Positions 19,809 through 30,161 of a DNA stretch of 64,000 bases are shown here, piece after piece. The position numbers were made by a program, and so were the translations under genes. A model generated the notes under the pieces. That model did not search any database, was not told the DNA's origin, and saw only the letters and a list, made by a program, of their open reading frames with translations. The DNA comes from Diacronema lutheri (taxonomy: Eukaryota; Haptophyta; Pavlovophyceae; Pavlovales; Pavlovaceae). Location of the stretch: NCBI GenBank assembly GCA_019448385.1, contig JAGTXO010000005.1:992001-1056000 (forward strand), given 5' to 3'. How positions within the stretch are numbered: position 1 is the first letter of the stretch; the number at the start of each line of letters is the position of its first letter.

Positions 19809-22453
19809 ATGCACGCCGTGCTCGATGCGGACGCGCTTTCAAAGGCGCTGCAGCACGTGCTGATCACGGTGGGCTCGGAGACGGCGGGCGTACCCGAGGT
19901 GCTCTTCACCGATACGGTCGCCAACGACGCCGCGCTCGACGGCGCGGAGCCGACGCCGCCCGGAGCCCTCGACGCGCGCGCGCTGTTCGTTGAGCGCGAC
20001 ACGTTCGGCGCGGCGCTGGAGCGGCTCAAGGAGCGCGCGCTGTGCACGCACCACGACGGCTCGATCCGCGCGCTCGACCCGGCGCAGTCCTTGCCCGCCG
20101 AACGCCTTGTCTCGCCCGACGACGAGCGCGCGATCCTCGCCGTGCTGCTGCGCGTGCTCGACGGTCGCTTCGTCTCCGAGGCGAGGTGGGGCGCGCCCGG
20201 CCTCAAGCGGCTCACGCCGCTCGCCGCGCCTGCCGAGGCGGTGCATAAGCTGCCCTCGCTCACCTGGATCGAGCGCGCGGGCCTCTGCGAGGCGCTCGGC
20301 ACGTACCTCTCGGAGGTTCGAGGCGACGATCGTGTCGCGGCCTTCTACTTGCGCGAGGCGCTTGAGCTCAAGGAGGCGCAGCTCGGCGCGGACCACGAGG
20401 AGACGGGGCACGCGCTCAACCAGCTTGGCGTGTGCTACAAGGCGATGGCCATGTACGACGAGGCCGAGCAGCTCCTCATCCGCGCCGCCGAGGTGCAGGC
20501 GCGGCACGGCTGCACCGAGGCACAGATAGGCGTCGACCACTCCATCGTTTGCCTTCTCCTGCAAAGGGGGCTGCACGCGGACGCGGCAAAGCGGATCGAC
20601 GGTGCGCTCGAGGCGGCGGGCAAGGGCCTACCCGCGGACCACCCACTTGTCGGCGCTCTGCTCCTCGCGCACGCCAACCTCCTCACCGCGCAGGTGTGGC
20701 TCGCCGCAGCGGCGAGCCCGTGGCCGCTCGCGCGCGCCGCGGTGGCGCGGCGTCGCGCGCGCGCGCGGCAGCGGCTGCGCCCTCAACCGCGCGCGCGCGC
20801 GTGCGCCATCCCCGTGTGCGTGCGCATCGTCCACCCGCGCACGCAGGGCCACCTTGAGCCCGTGCACGCGCTGCTGACCAGGGCGCTCGCCATCTTGAAC
20901 GGGAGCGCGGCGACCGCGGCCGTGCGGCGCGCGGCCGCGAGCTCGGGCCCGCAGCTCGCGCCCGCGCCAGCCGGCGCGGACGGCGTGGAGCGGAGTGCGC
21001 AGGTGGCGTGCGCGGTGCAGGCCAGCGGCGAGCTCGCGCTCGCGGAGGGCAGGCTTGTCGATGGCGAGAAAAGCCTCCTCTCGGTACGCGCGCGGCGTGC
21101 GCCGGCGCTGCTGTGCCCTGCCCCCCCCCCCCCCCCCCCCGCCCCCGCCCCCGCCCTCGCCCCCGCCCTCGCGACGGCGCGCGCGCGCGCGCGCTGCGGT
21201 ATTGGCCGCGCACTGCCCGCGCACGCGCTGATGCGCGCGTCCGCGCTCCCCTTGGCCCCGTCCGCGCTCCCCTTGGCCCCGTCCGCGCTCCCCTTGGCCC
21301 CGTCCGCGCTCCCCTTGGCCCCGTCCGCGCTCCCCTTGGCCCCGTCCGCGCTCCCCTTGGCCCCGTCCGCGCTCCCCTTGGCCCCGTCCGCGCTCCCCTT
21401 GGCCCCGTCCGCGCTCCCCTTGGCCCCGTCCGCGCTCCCCTTGGCCCCGTCCGCGCTCCCCTTGGCCCCGTCCGCGCTCCCCTTGGCCCCGTCCGCGCTC
21501 CCCTTGGCCCCGTCCGCGCTCCCCTTGGCCCCGTCCGCGCTCCCCTTGGCCCCGTCCGCGCTCCCCTTGGCCCCGCCTGCGCCCAGGCGCTCGCCATGTT
21601 CGCCGAGCAGTGCGAGCAGCGCCACCCGCGCGTGCTGACAGCAATAGTGGCGCTTGCAGGCGCGCTGCGTGCACAGGCGCGCACGCACGAGGCGGAGGAG
21701 CTGCTGCGCTCGGCGCTCAGCTCGGCGGAGGAGACGCGCGTGGGCACGCACCCGATCCTCGCTGCGATCCTCGCCGGCCTCGCTGCCGTCTGCCTCGACC
21801 TCGGCCGCACAGACGAGGCGGAGGCGCTCCTCAGACGCGCGGCCAACATTGCGACCGAGGTCCTCGGCGGCGCGCACCCGGCGACGGCCGCGGTGCTGCA
21901 CAACCTCGCGCGCGCGGTCGAAGTGGGCGGCAAGCTCGACGACGCCGAGTCACTCTACCGCCGCGCCCTCGAGGCCGACGTCGCGAGTTTGGGCGACGAG
22001 CACGCCGCGACCGCTCGAACCCTGAGCAACCTCGGCGGCGTGCTGCGGAGCAGGGGCCTCGCGAGTGAGGCGACGAGCACGTTCGCGCGCGCGCATGCCA
22101 TCTTCGCGCGGCGGCTCGGCGATGCGCACCCTGAGACTGCGCGCGCGCTCGCGAATGTGGGCTGCGCGCTCGTCGACAGTGGCGAGCTGAGCGACGCGGA
22201 GGGTGCCCTGCGACGCGCGCTGCTCGTCGAGGAGGAGGCGCTCGGGCCCGTCCACCTCGAGACGGCGACGACGCTTGTCAACTTGGGCGCGTGCCTTGCG
22301 CAGCAGGGGCAGGCCAAGTTGGACGACGCAATTCGCACCCTCCGCCGCGCGGCGCAGATTTACCGCGGCACGCTCGGCGCGAGCCACGCACAGACGCGGA
22401 TCGCGCTTGGATGGCTGAAGCACGCCGAGGCCAAGCGCTCGACGCACAGCTAG
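19809..22453 (+). CDS. Tetratricopeptide repeat protein, kinesin-light-chain/nephrocystin-3 type
   Basis: Three exons inferred: 19809-20693, 20847-21083 and 21587-22453, giving 662 residues. All junctions are phase 0: intron 1 GTGTGG...ACGCAG (153 bp) and intron 2 GTACGC...GCCCAG (503 bp). Repeated helix pairs of the TPR_10/TPR_12 type fill exon 1's second half and exon 3: EETGHALNQLGVCYKAMAMY, GAHPATAAVLHNLARAVEVG, DEHAATARTLSNLGGVLRSR, DAHPETARALANVGCALVDS and VHLETATTLVNLGACLAQQG. These units bind protein partners. The N-terminal 200 residues are not recognised. Only 42 bp separate its ATG from that of NUP107 on the other strand. Partner and process cannot be told from sequence. Confidence 0.82.
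21121..21140. repeat. 20-nt C homopolymer in intron of the TPR gene
   Basis: A C-run on the transcribed strand, 37 nt after the intron-2 donor of the TPR gene and followed by further C-rich sequence. Confidence 0.9.
21240..21575. repeat. 21-bp minisatellite, 16 uninterrupted copies
   Basis: Unit TCCGCGCTCCCCTTGGCCCCG is repeated head to tail 16 times with no mismatch that I can see, filling most of intron 2 of the TPR gene and ending 11 nt before its 3' splice site. The unit length is a multiple of three and has no stop in some frames, so the block looks coding (LPLAPSA or VRAPLGP runs). Joining the flanking TPR exons in phase, however, argues that it is intronic. Confidence 0.92.
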
Positions 22454-22568
22454 CCGCCAAGACGACGCGGACCGTGCGGACCGTGCCTCTCGTCGTGCAC
22501 GCTGGCAGCTTGACAATTCGTGTGCCGGAGTGGCGTACGAATGGGCCCATATCGCCACTGTCACCGCG

Positions 22569-25500
22569 TCAGGCCGGTCGCAGCCCGGCAGTGCGCGCAA
22601 CCGCCTCGGCTGCAGAGGCGGCGCTGCCCGGCGTCGGGCGCTCGTCACTGTCGTCATCGCTCGGCTCGGCGAGCGGCAGACGGGCTGGCCGTTGTGCGAA
22701 TCCCTGCTCGCCATGGTCATCATCATCATCGTCGTCGAGCATCGCAGGCTCGATGCGTCGCCACCCACCCGCGCGCGCGGGTGGCGTGGCGGGCGTCGGC
22801 GTGCGCGGCGACCGCGGCCGGCTCGGCGAGCGCGAGCGCGACGAGGGCCGGCCAAGCAGCAGCGCGCCCGACCCATCGAGCTCCGCACGTCCCATCCGCG
22901 CGGTGCGCGCGTACGCGCCATGGCCAACCGCCGACGGCTCGGCGCGCGCGTCGCCATGCTGCCGGGGCGCGCAGCCGGCCTCGTCAACTGCCGCCATCGC
23001 CTCGCGCTGCGCAGCTGTCGGCGGCGCGGCGATCGCGCGTACGAGCTGAGCACGCGGGCTGAGCGCGACCGCGCGCTCGCCGCGCTCGCCGCGCTCGCCG
23101 CGCTCGCCGCGCTCGCCGCGTTCGTCGCACGCGGCGTGCGCGGCGTGCGGCTGCGGCTGCGGCGGCAGATCGACGCGCGCGGTCGCGCGGGGCGGCGAAC
23201 GTGGCAGGTGCTCGGGCGCAAAGCGAGCGGGGCGCGTGCGCGCGCGTCCGAGCGAGAGAGCACCAAACGCGCGTGCGTGCCGCGTGAGCCCAAGGAAGCC
23301 ATCAGCACTCTCAGCCTCGTCAGCCTCATCCGCCCCGTCCCCGCCCAATGCGCCACCTCTCTCGGAGCCGTACGTGCTCGCGCGCTCGGCCGGCCAGCGC
23401 GTGAAAGCCTGCCGACGCCAACCGGCGGGCAACGAGGCGCTGCCCAGGCTTGGGCGGAGCGAGGCAGGGTCTGCTGCGTCCGAGTGCAGCGCGCCGTACC
23501 GCGCGTGCCCGAGCGTGCGCGCGGCCGCGGCGTCATACCGCCAGCGCGCGCTCGCCTGCTGCTGGTGCACCGGGGACATGAGCTCTGTCGCGGCGCCGAG
23601 CCGGCCGAGCTCGTCGGAGGTGCCCGCGCCCGCCGACGTGCCGTCGCCGAGCCTAAGCCGGTCGCACGAGTTGCGGAGCGGCGAGAGCCGGCGCGCCTGC
23701 GCGCGGCCCCACGCGCTGCCGTGCGCGAACGCGGCGCGTGCGCGACCGGCCGCCGTCGTTGCCTGCGGCGTGCCAGCAACGGACGAGCCCGCGACAAACT
23801 CGCCGTCCGCTGCACCGTCGTTGCGCCCGCACGGCACCCACGAGCCCGACGTCATGTCGAAGACGACCATCGGGACGCTCTCGGGCTGATCAGGCTCGCA
23901 CGGCGCGCAGCACGGCACGCCACGCGTGCAGAGCGCGCCGCGCTGCGCGCCCGCACGCGCGCACGCGCGCGCGACGGCCGCGCGGCCGCGGCGCGTGGCG
24001 GCCATCGTGGCGATGCAGCAGAGCGCGAGCGCTGCGATGGCCGCAAGGAGCGCGCGGCTGTGCGCGCGGCTTTCAAGCGCCTGCCACCACGGCGGCGCGC
24101 GCGCGTCGTGCGCGCCGCTCGGCACGCCCCGAGGCAGCGCGGGCGCCGCGCCCGGCGACGGCGGCGAGCGCGGCGCCGGCGCTGCCTCGGCTGCCAGCAC
24201 GGCGGGCGCGCACGCGTCGTGCGACGTGCCGACCGCGTCCGCGCCGCGCGCCGCGCACGCGCGCACGAGCAACGCGCCGCGGCGAAGCAGCGCCCACTGC
24301 GCGGCGGTCGGCTCGCACGCGAGCTCGGCGTCCGACTCCCACGCGAGCGCGACGCACGGCTGCGCGCGCGCGCTCGGCGCGGCACCGTCGAGCAGCTCGA
24401 TGGTCGGCGGTGCGGCCGCGGGCGCTTGCGGCCAGCTCGGCGCGTGCGCGCGCAGCTCCGCGTCCGAAAGCGGCGCGTTCCATAGACGCAGCGCGTGCAC
24501 GCGCACGAGCCGCGCGTCTGAGCCGAGCGCCGCGCCGCCCGCGCGCGGCGGCAACGCACCGGCGCGCGCGGAGCAGTCCGGCGCGGGTCCGGCGTCCGCA
24601 AGCGCGAGCTGCGCGAAGGGCGACGACCATGGCGACGGAGCCGCAGCGCCGCGCTCCGTCGGCCACGGCGCCGCACCGCAGCCGCCGAGGACGACGGCGA
24701 TGTCGCCGGCGCCGCGCGGCGGCCGCGCGGCGCCGTCACGGTCGCCAGGCGGCGTCGCGCCGGCGTCGGCGCCCATTGGCGCGCGCGCGAGCGTGCCGAT
24801 GAGCCTCGCACGCAGCCAATGGACAGTGTCGTCTGACAAGCGGTGCGAGAGCGTGCCGAGCAGCCGCCCGTCGAGGAGCAACTGCAAGGCGCCGTCGCCA
24901 AACCCCCAGGCGATCGCAAGGTCGTGCGGAGCCCCGTCTGCGAGCGCGCCGGCGCGCGCGCTCAGCCGCGCGACGCGACGCTCCGCCGACGGGGCCACGC
25001 CGGCGCGCCACGCGGACGGCGCGCCACCATTGCCGTCGTCGGGTAGCACGAGGAGCAGCTCGACGCAGCCGCACGCGGGCAGATAGGCGAGCTGCAGCCA
25101 CGATGGCGCCCACCCTGCCGGCGCCGCCGGACCAAGCATGGCTGGCGTGGCTCCGTCCGCGGCTCCATCCGCGGCGGCGGCGCGCGCAGACGCGCGCGCC
25201 GCCGTCGCGGACTGCGCGGCCGCGCCGGCCGCGTGCGGCGGCATCGCTTCTCTCAGCTCGAGCAGAACGAGCGGCGCACCGCGCTGCGCCTCGTGTGCGC
25301 GCGCTGCTTTTTGATCAACCGCAACGCGCAGGAGCAAAGTCAAACCCGATGCCTCTGAGCACGCGCCCGCACGCGCGCACGGCGGCGCGACGGCCGCGTG
25401 CGGCGCGGGCGCACGCCAGCCAGCGACCGCCACTCCGCGTCCGGCGCTCGTCGCGCCGCCGACCGGCTGCGCGCGCTCCTCCCATTGCGCCGCGCCGTCG

Positions 25501-26918
25501 AGTGCCGCCTCGCGCGGGTCGACGCACTCGTTCGCGCGTAGCCAGAGCGCCCCGTCTGCACCGCGCGGCTCTCGCGCGGCCTCGGAGCCGCCTGCGTCCC
25601 ACCGCCACGCGCGCAGCAGCCGCACGACGCCGAAGCGCGAGCCGCGCACGACGAGGCGCGCGTGGCCCGTGCCGCCACACGGGGCGCCGGTCGCCGTCGC
25701 GTGCTCAGGCCAAAGGTGCGCGCGCGGCTGCGCGGACGGCTCGCAGCGCGCGGACGAAACGAAGGGCGCGAGCTGTCCGCTCGACGCCGCGCCGCTCACG
25801 CCCTCGCCGTCGCCGCCGCTCGCAGCCGGCACGCACGCGCCCCAGCAGACCGCGCCTGAGCCGCACGCTCGCGCCGCGGCCGCGCACAAGGCGGCGCACG
25901 CGCGCGCGCGATCAGCCGCGCCAGGCTGTTCGGCGCGCTGCTCTCGGCTGGGGTCGAAGCGACTTGTGCTGAGCGCGCGCAGCGGCGCGGGCTGCAGAGA
26001 GGCGCCGAGCCGCGACAGCGCGTCGACGGCTGCAAGGCACGCGCCGCTCAGCGCGCCGCTCTCGCCGGATTGCGGCGCGCGCCAGGTCCCGCCGTCGCCG
26101 TCGCCAACATCGCCATCACCGCCATCGCCGCCGTCGGCGTCAGCGGCGGCCGCAGCGACCGGCGGCGAAAGGGCGACGCCCACCAGCGCGCCCGCGTCTC
26201 CGCCCGCGCCTGCACGCGACGGCGGCGCGTGCGCGGCCAAAGGTGCGCCACCCTCCGACGCAGCCGGCGCCGCAACGTGCGCCCAGCGCAGGCGCACGCT
26301 CACGCGCGCGCACTCGCCACCGCCCGCACCCGCGCGCGCGAGGAGCAGCAGTCGATGCGGCCGCGCTCCTGTCTCGGCGCCGCCCGCAGCCATCCCCCAG
26401 TCAAAGTGCGCCGGGTGCACGCGCGACACGTTGAGCGAGCCACCGCCCTCCCCAAGCGCCGCGACGAACGCGGGCGCGCGCGCGCGCGACGACGCTCGCT
26501 CGGCTGCGCCGTGCATCGGCCGCGCCGCGCGCGCCGCGCGCTCGGCGCACGAGCGGTCGCGCAGCGCGCCATCAAGCCACGCCGACTCAGCGAGCGGCGC
26601 TGTGAGCGAGCGCGGCGACGCGCTCGACGCGGCCGGGCCGGGCGCGCCGGGCTGCGCGCCCGCGCCGCTGCGCTCGAGCGCGAGCAGCGCGGCGCGTGCG
26701 GCGTCGGCGTCGGCCTCGCGCGCGGCGCGCTCGGCCGCGTCGCCAAGCACGCTGGTCGGCACGAGCTGCACGCCAAGCAGCATGGCGTCCGTCGACTCAA
26801 TACACAGCGACGGCGTGTAGAGCGGCGAAGTGAGCAGCACGCTCGAGAGCGCGAGGGCGGGCGCGCCGACGCACGCGGTCACCTCGAGCCGTTCCGTGCG
26901 CCCCTCCTCCCAGACGTC

Positions 26919-26950
<32 letters not shown>

Positions 26951-28235
26951 TGCCGTGGCCACCGTCACTCAGCCGCACGCGCGACGATCCAAGCCGAATC
27001 GACTCAACGTGCGCGAGGCGCGCGACGCGCGCGCTCTGCGCGACCGGCGCGCGGTTGACGCGCGCTTCGCGCCGTTGCTGCTGCGTCGCGCACAGGGCCG
27101 AGAGGGCGCGCGATGAATGGCCGCGCCAGCTGCGCGGCGGCGCGAGCGTGAGCGCGGCGGCGGCGGCGGCGGTCAGGTCGGAGAGAAGCAGCGGGCCGTC
27201 GTCGTCAGGAGCGCTGGCGAGGCCGTCCGACGCAGCGCCCAGCGCCGTGCCGTTGGGTGCTGCAGCGGCGGCCACCTCGGCCGCCGCGACGCGCGCGCCG
27301 CCCCCGGCGCGCGCGCCATTCGCTGAGCGCAGCGCTGCGCACACGCCGCCCTGCCTGAAGCGCTCGCTCGACAGAAGCAGCCACGGGAGCAGCGTCGCGT
27401 CGCACGCCCGCTCCGACGGAAGCGGCGGCAGCGAGAGCGCGCCGAGCCCGCCCGCCCAGCCGCCGCCCGCGCCGCCATCCGCGCCAATGGCTGTCGCATC
27501 CTGCGGCGGCGCGGTGCTGCCCACCAATGCCGCCACCTGCGCGCCCGCGCGAGCCGAGCTGTGCAGCGCCTCGACGAGCGAGCGGATGAGCTCGTCGAGC
27601 GTCTGCAGCGCGCTCGCGTATGCGGCCGAGCCGCCGCCGTGCTGCGCCGCCGCGAGCGCGAGCGCGCCGAGCTCGACGACCGTCGCCGAGCTGCCGCTTG
27701 CGCCGAGCGAGCGCAGGTGCGCGCCCGCCGCCGCCGCCACGCGGCTATCGGCATCGAGCGCGGCCTGCACGCCGCAACGGCGCGCGACCATGCGAGCAGG
27801 TGCATCGGGCGCAAGCCCCACGTCCGCCGCGTCCCACAGGCACGCCTCCTTCGCACGTGCCGTGAACGCGGCGCCGCGCGCGCCGCCGGCGAGCGCCGGC
27901 GCCTGCGCGCGCAGCACGTCGAAGAGCGAGGGCGGGAGCGCGTCGCGGCTCGGCGCGCTCCCGCCCGCAAGGCACGCGTCGAGCTCGGCGCCGACCGCAC
28001 CCGCGCTCGTCCCGCGCACGAGCGCCGCGAGGCCGTGCAGCGCGGCGTTCGCACCGGAGACGCGCGGCGCGGGCGCAAAGAGCACGTCGGCGACGCCGCC
28101 GTCGAGGCTCGCAAGGAAAGGCGCGATCGAAGAGTTGGGCGCAGGGAGAAGCAACCCCGGGATCGCGAGGATCAGCACGGCGCTTGCCCCGCTGCCGCCA
28201 CCCCCGCCGCCGCCGCCGCTGCTCAGCGCCGGCAT
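22569..28235 (-). CDS. Giant type I membrane protein with laminin-G-like domain
   Basis: A 1,888-residue single-exon protein from ATG 28235; the frame extends to a TTG at 28256. After a Gly run, the hydrophobic AVLILAIPGLLLPAP is the likely signal peptide. Most of the protein is an Ala/Gly-rich ectodomain of unknown fold. Around residues 1050-1280 a concanavalin/LamG-like jelly roll is suggested by WLQLAYLPACGCVELLLVLP, APHDLAIAWGFGDGALQLLL, LDGRLLGTLS and LRLWNAPLSDAELRAHA. One membrane span follows (LLAAIAALALCCIATMAAT), then a tail of about 420 residues with PMVVFDMTSGSWVPCG and a GER repeat coded by 9-bp units near 23080-23130. LamG domains bind glycans or proteins, so adhesion or surface recognition is a reasonable inference. 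Internal introns cannot be excluded. Confidence 0.72.
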
Positions 28236-28316
28236 CCCCGGCCGCTCCAACGCCAATACTTATTTCCGTGCCGCCCAATTCTGAAAATCTGGAGGAAGTC
28301 GGAGTCTGGACCCAAT

Positions 28317-29090
28317 ATGCCAAGCCACCAAGACAACCGCGTCGGACGGCCGCGCGACCAGGCGGAGGCGAACGGCTCGTGGGGCCCGGCGAACCCAATG
28401 GACCCATACTCGCTGAGCCCGTTCGGTGGCCAGGCCCCGCTCGGTGGCCAGGGCGGCCATGGCATGTTTGGCGCCCACGGCCCATTCCCCTCGCTCATGG
28501 CGCCCGGCTTCATGCAGCACGGCATGGGCGGCTCGCTCGGCGGCGACTTCATGCAGCAGATGCAGTGCGGCTCGGGCGGCGCGGGCGGCGGCAGCTATTG
28601 CTTCTCCTCATGCTCGTACTACTCCTCGTCTGGCGGCCCCAATGGCCAGTCCGTCAACTACTCGTCCACCACCACCGGCGCGCGCGAGGGGAACGCGCCG
28701 ATGGTTTCCGAGACGCAGCAGGAGTACCGCGACTCATCCGGCCTCGAAAAGCTCGGCGTCGCACGGCGCGTGGGCGAGCGTGGGCGTGCGATCGTCGCCG
28801 AGCGTCAGCCGGGTGGCGAGGAGCGCAAGGTCCAGACGTTGATGCACGTCGAGGACGCGTCGGCGTTTGACCGCGAGTGGCAGGAGCGTGCGACGGTCGC
28901 AAAGCTGCCGCGTGCGGCGGACGTGGCGGCCAACATTCGGCCAGCGCTCTCGCACGCGGGCTCGCGCGGGGCGCCATCCTCGACGCGCCCTGCGCTCACG
29001 TCAAGCCAGCGCCGCGCCTCGAACCAAGACCGGGCCGCGCAGCAGCAGCAGCAGCTGCCAGGCCTCCGCCTTGCGCCGGGCCACCGCTGA
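28317..29090 (+). CDS. Myeloid leukemia factor (MLF) family protein
   Basis: A 257-residue single-exon protein from ATG 28317. After a Gly/Met/Pro-rich N-terminus comes the MLF core: GGGSYCFSSCSYYSSSGG, SVNYSSTTTGAREG, VSETQQEYRDSSGLEKLGVA and RRVGERGRAIVAERQPGGEE, closing with DASAFDREWQERA. MLF proteins shuttle between nucleus and cytoplasm, bind 14-3-3 and COP9-linked partners in animals, and associate with protein aggregates; the role in algae is not known. The C-terminal tail is basic and ends with a Gln run. It is divergent from the giant LamG-like gene, 81 bp between ATGs. Confidence 0.93.
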   Translation: MPSHQDNRVGRPRDQAEANGSWGPANPMDPYSLSPFGGQAPLGGQGGHGMFGAHGPFPSLMAPGFMQHGMGGSLGGDFMQQMQCGSGGAGGGSYCFSSCSYYSSSGGPNGQSVNYSSTTTGAREGNAPMVSETQQEYRDSSGLEKLGVARRVGERGRAIVAERQPGGEERKVQTLMHVEDASAFDREWQERATVAKLPRAADVAANIRPALSHAGSRGAPSSTRPALTSSQRRASNQDRAAQQQQQLPGLRLAPGHR

Positions 29091-29248
29091 GGCAGCGCGG
29101 CGCGCCCACAACCTGCACAGCGTCCAAGCAAGATTCCGAGCCAAGTGCTGGCTCGGGCGCCCGTGGACGGCACGGCTTCCCGGTGTGGCCGTGGCCGCAC
29201 GCAACAAGACGTGGCATTTCTTTCTCAATCTGTGACGTCAGTTCAGCA

Positions 29249-30109
29249 TCACAGGCGCGTCGCGAGCTGCTCCATCTGAAGGTAGCGCTGCACGCCCTCA
29301 ACGCTCTCGTCCTCCAAACCGGCGACGATCGCCTTGCCGAGCGTCTCGACGCGAACCGTCTTGTCGACGAATGGAACGCCGAGCGCACACGCCACATTGA
29401 AGATGGGGATTGCCGGCAGCACGTCGAATTTTTGCCAATTCCAGATGAGGCTCGGGCGATAAACGACAGGCCGGATCGAACCGGACGCAGAGCGCAGCTC
29501 CGCCTCGACGCTTCGCTTGGCGGCGAGGTAGGCCTTGAGCCACGCGGGCGCAAAGCCCTCGACGCGCTCGCCGTAGGCGACCTCAGGCCAGCCGGCCTCG
29601 GCGGCCGAGACGAAGCAAACGGGTGTCCTGGCCGAGCCGGGAAGCCGCATCTTTGACTTGAGCGCGCCGATCAGGTTGAACGAGGTCTGCCGCGTGATGC
29701 GGTCGTACGTCGATGTCGACGTCGGAACGCTGCGGCTGCCGCTCACAATCACGTTCAGGTTGGCCAGGCCGCTCTCTGCGTCGAAGAGCAGGCCGATCGC
29801 GTGGACGGCGGCGTCGGCCGAGGAGGCGAGCTTCTTCACCGTCGCCGCGTCGGTCGCATCGCCCGCGAGCCACTGCACCTGCGCCAGCAGCGCCGAGGCG
29901 GGCTCGGGGTTGACGCCGCGCCGCGACAGCGACGTCACCCTGTAGCCGCGCTCGACGGCGTTGCGGCAGACCTCGCGGCCAACGAAGCCCGAGCCACCGA
30001 GCACGAGCAGCGACCGCCCGCCGCGCGTGGCCGCCAGCGCTGCCGCTCCGCGGCTCGCGCCGACGAAGAGGCACGCCTCGAGCAACCTTCGAGAAGGCGA
30101 TAGCGACAT
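29249..30109 (-). CDS. COQ11-like atypical short-chain dehydrogenase (NAD(P)-binding)
   Basis: A 286-residue single-exon protein from ATG 30109. The Rossmann dinucleotide motif LLVLGGSGFVGREVCRNAVE is near residue 35, after an N-terminus rich in Arg/Ala that fits organelle import. Then come YRVTSLSRRG, VQWLAGDATD, AAVHAIGLLF, VCFVSAAEAGWP, AYLAAKRSVEAEL (the YxxxK-like position) and VVYRPSLIW. This is the NDUFA9/COQ11/At1g32220 branch of extended SDRs, linked in fungi and plants to coenzyme Q or prenylquinone metabolism in mitochondria or plastids. Substrate is not known. It is divergent from the helicase-nuclease gene, 52 bp between ATGs, and convergent with the MLF gene. Confidence 0.82.
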   Translation of the reverse strand: MSLSPSRRLLEACLFVGASRGAAALAATRGGRSLLVLGGSGFVGREVCRNAVERGYRVTSLSRRGVNPEPASALLAQVQWLAGDATDAATVKKLASSADAAVHAIGLLFDAESGLANLNVIVSGSRSVPTSTSTYDRITRQTSFNLIGALKSKMRLPGSARTPVCFVSAAEAGWPEVAYGERVEGFAPAWLKAYLAAKRSVEAELRSASGSIRPVVYRPSLIWNWQKFDVLPAIPIFNVACALGVPFVDKTVRVETLGKAIVAGLEDESVEGVQRYLQMEQLATRL

Positions 30110-30161
30110 CGCGCCAACGCTGCTGCTTGCGCCTTTGGACGGGGCCAGGAGAAAATCAAAA

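Noticed and set aside
19767-19814. Upstream GTG start for NUP107
   Set aside because: Not an ATG and would overlap the divergent TPR gene; ATG 19766 fits better.
21240-21575. CRISPR-like array
   Set aside because: The units abut with no spacers; it is a tandem minisatellite in a eukaryotic intron.
20683-21933. Minus-strand frames across the minisatellite with long GARTGPR-type repeats
   Set aside because: They are only the translation of the 21-bp repeat and antisense TPR exons.
22530-24485. Plus-strand open frame inside the giant membrane protein gene
   Set aside because: Arg/Ala-only composition, no domain, antisense to a frame with signal peptide, LamG-like fold and membrane span.
26830-28284. 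Plus-strand Ser/Ala-rich open frame
   Set aside because: It is the antisense shadow of the N-terminal part of the same membrane protein gene.
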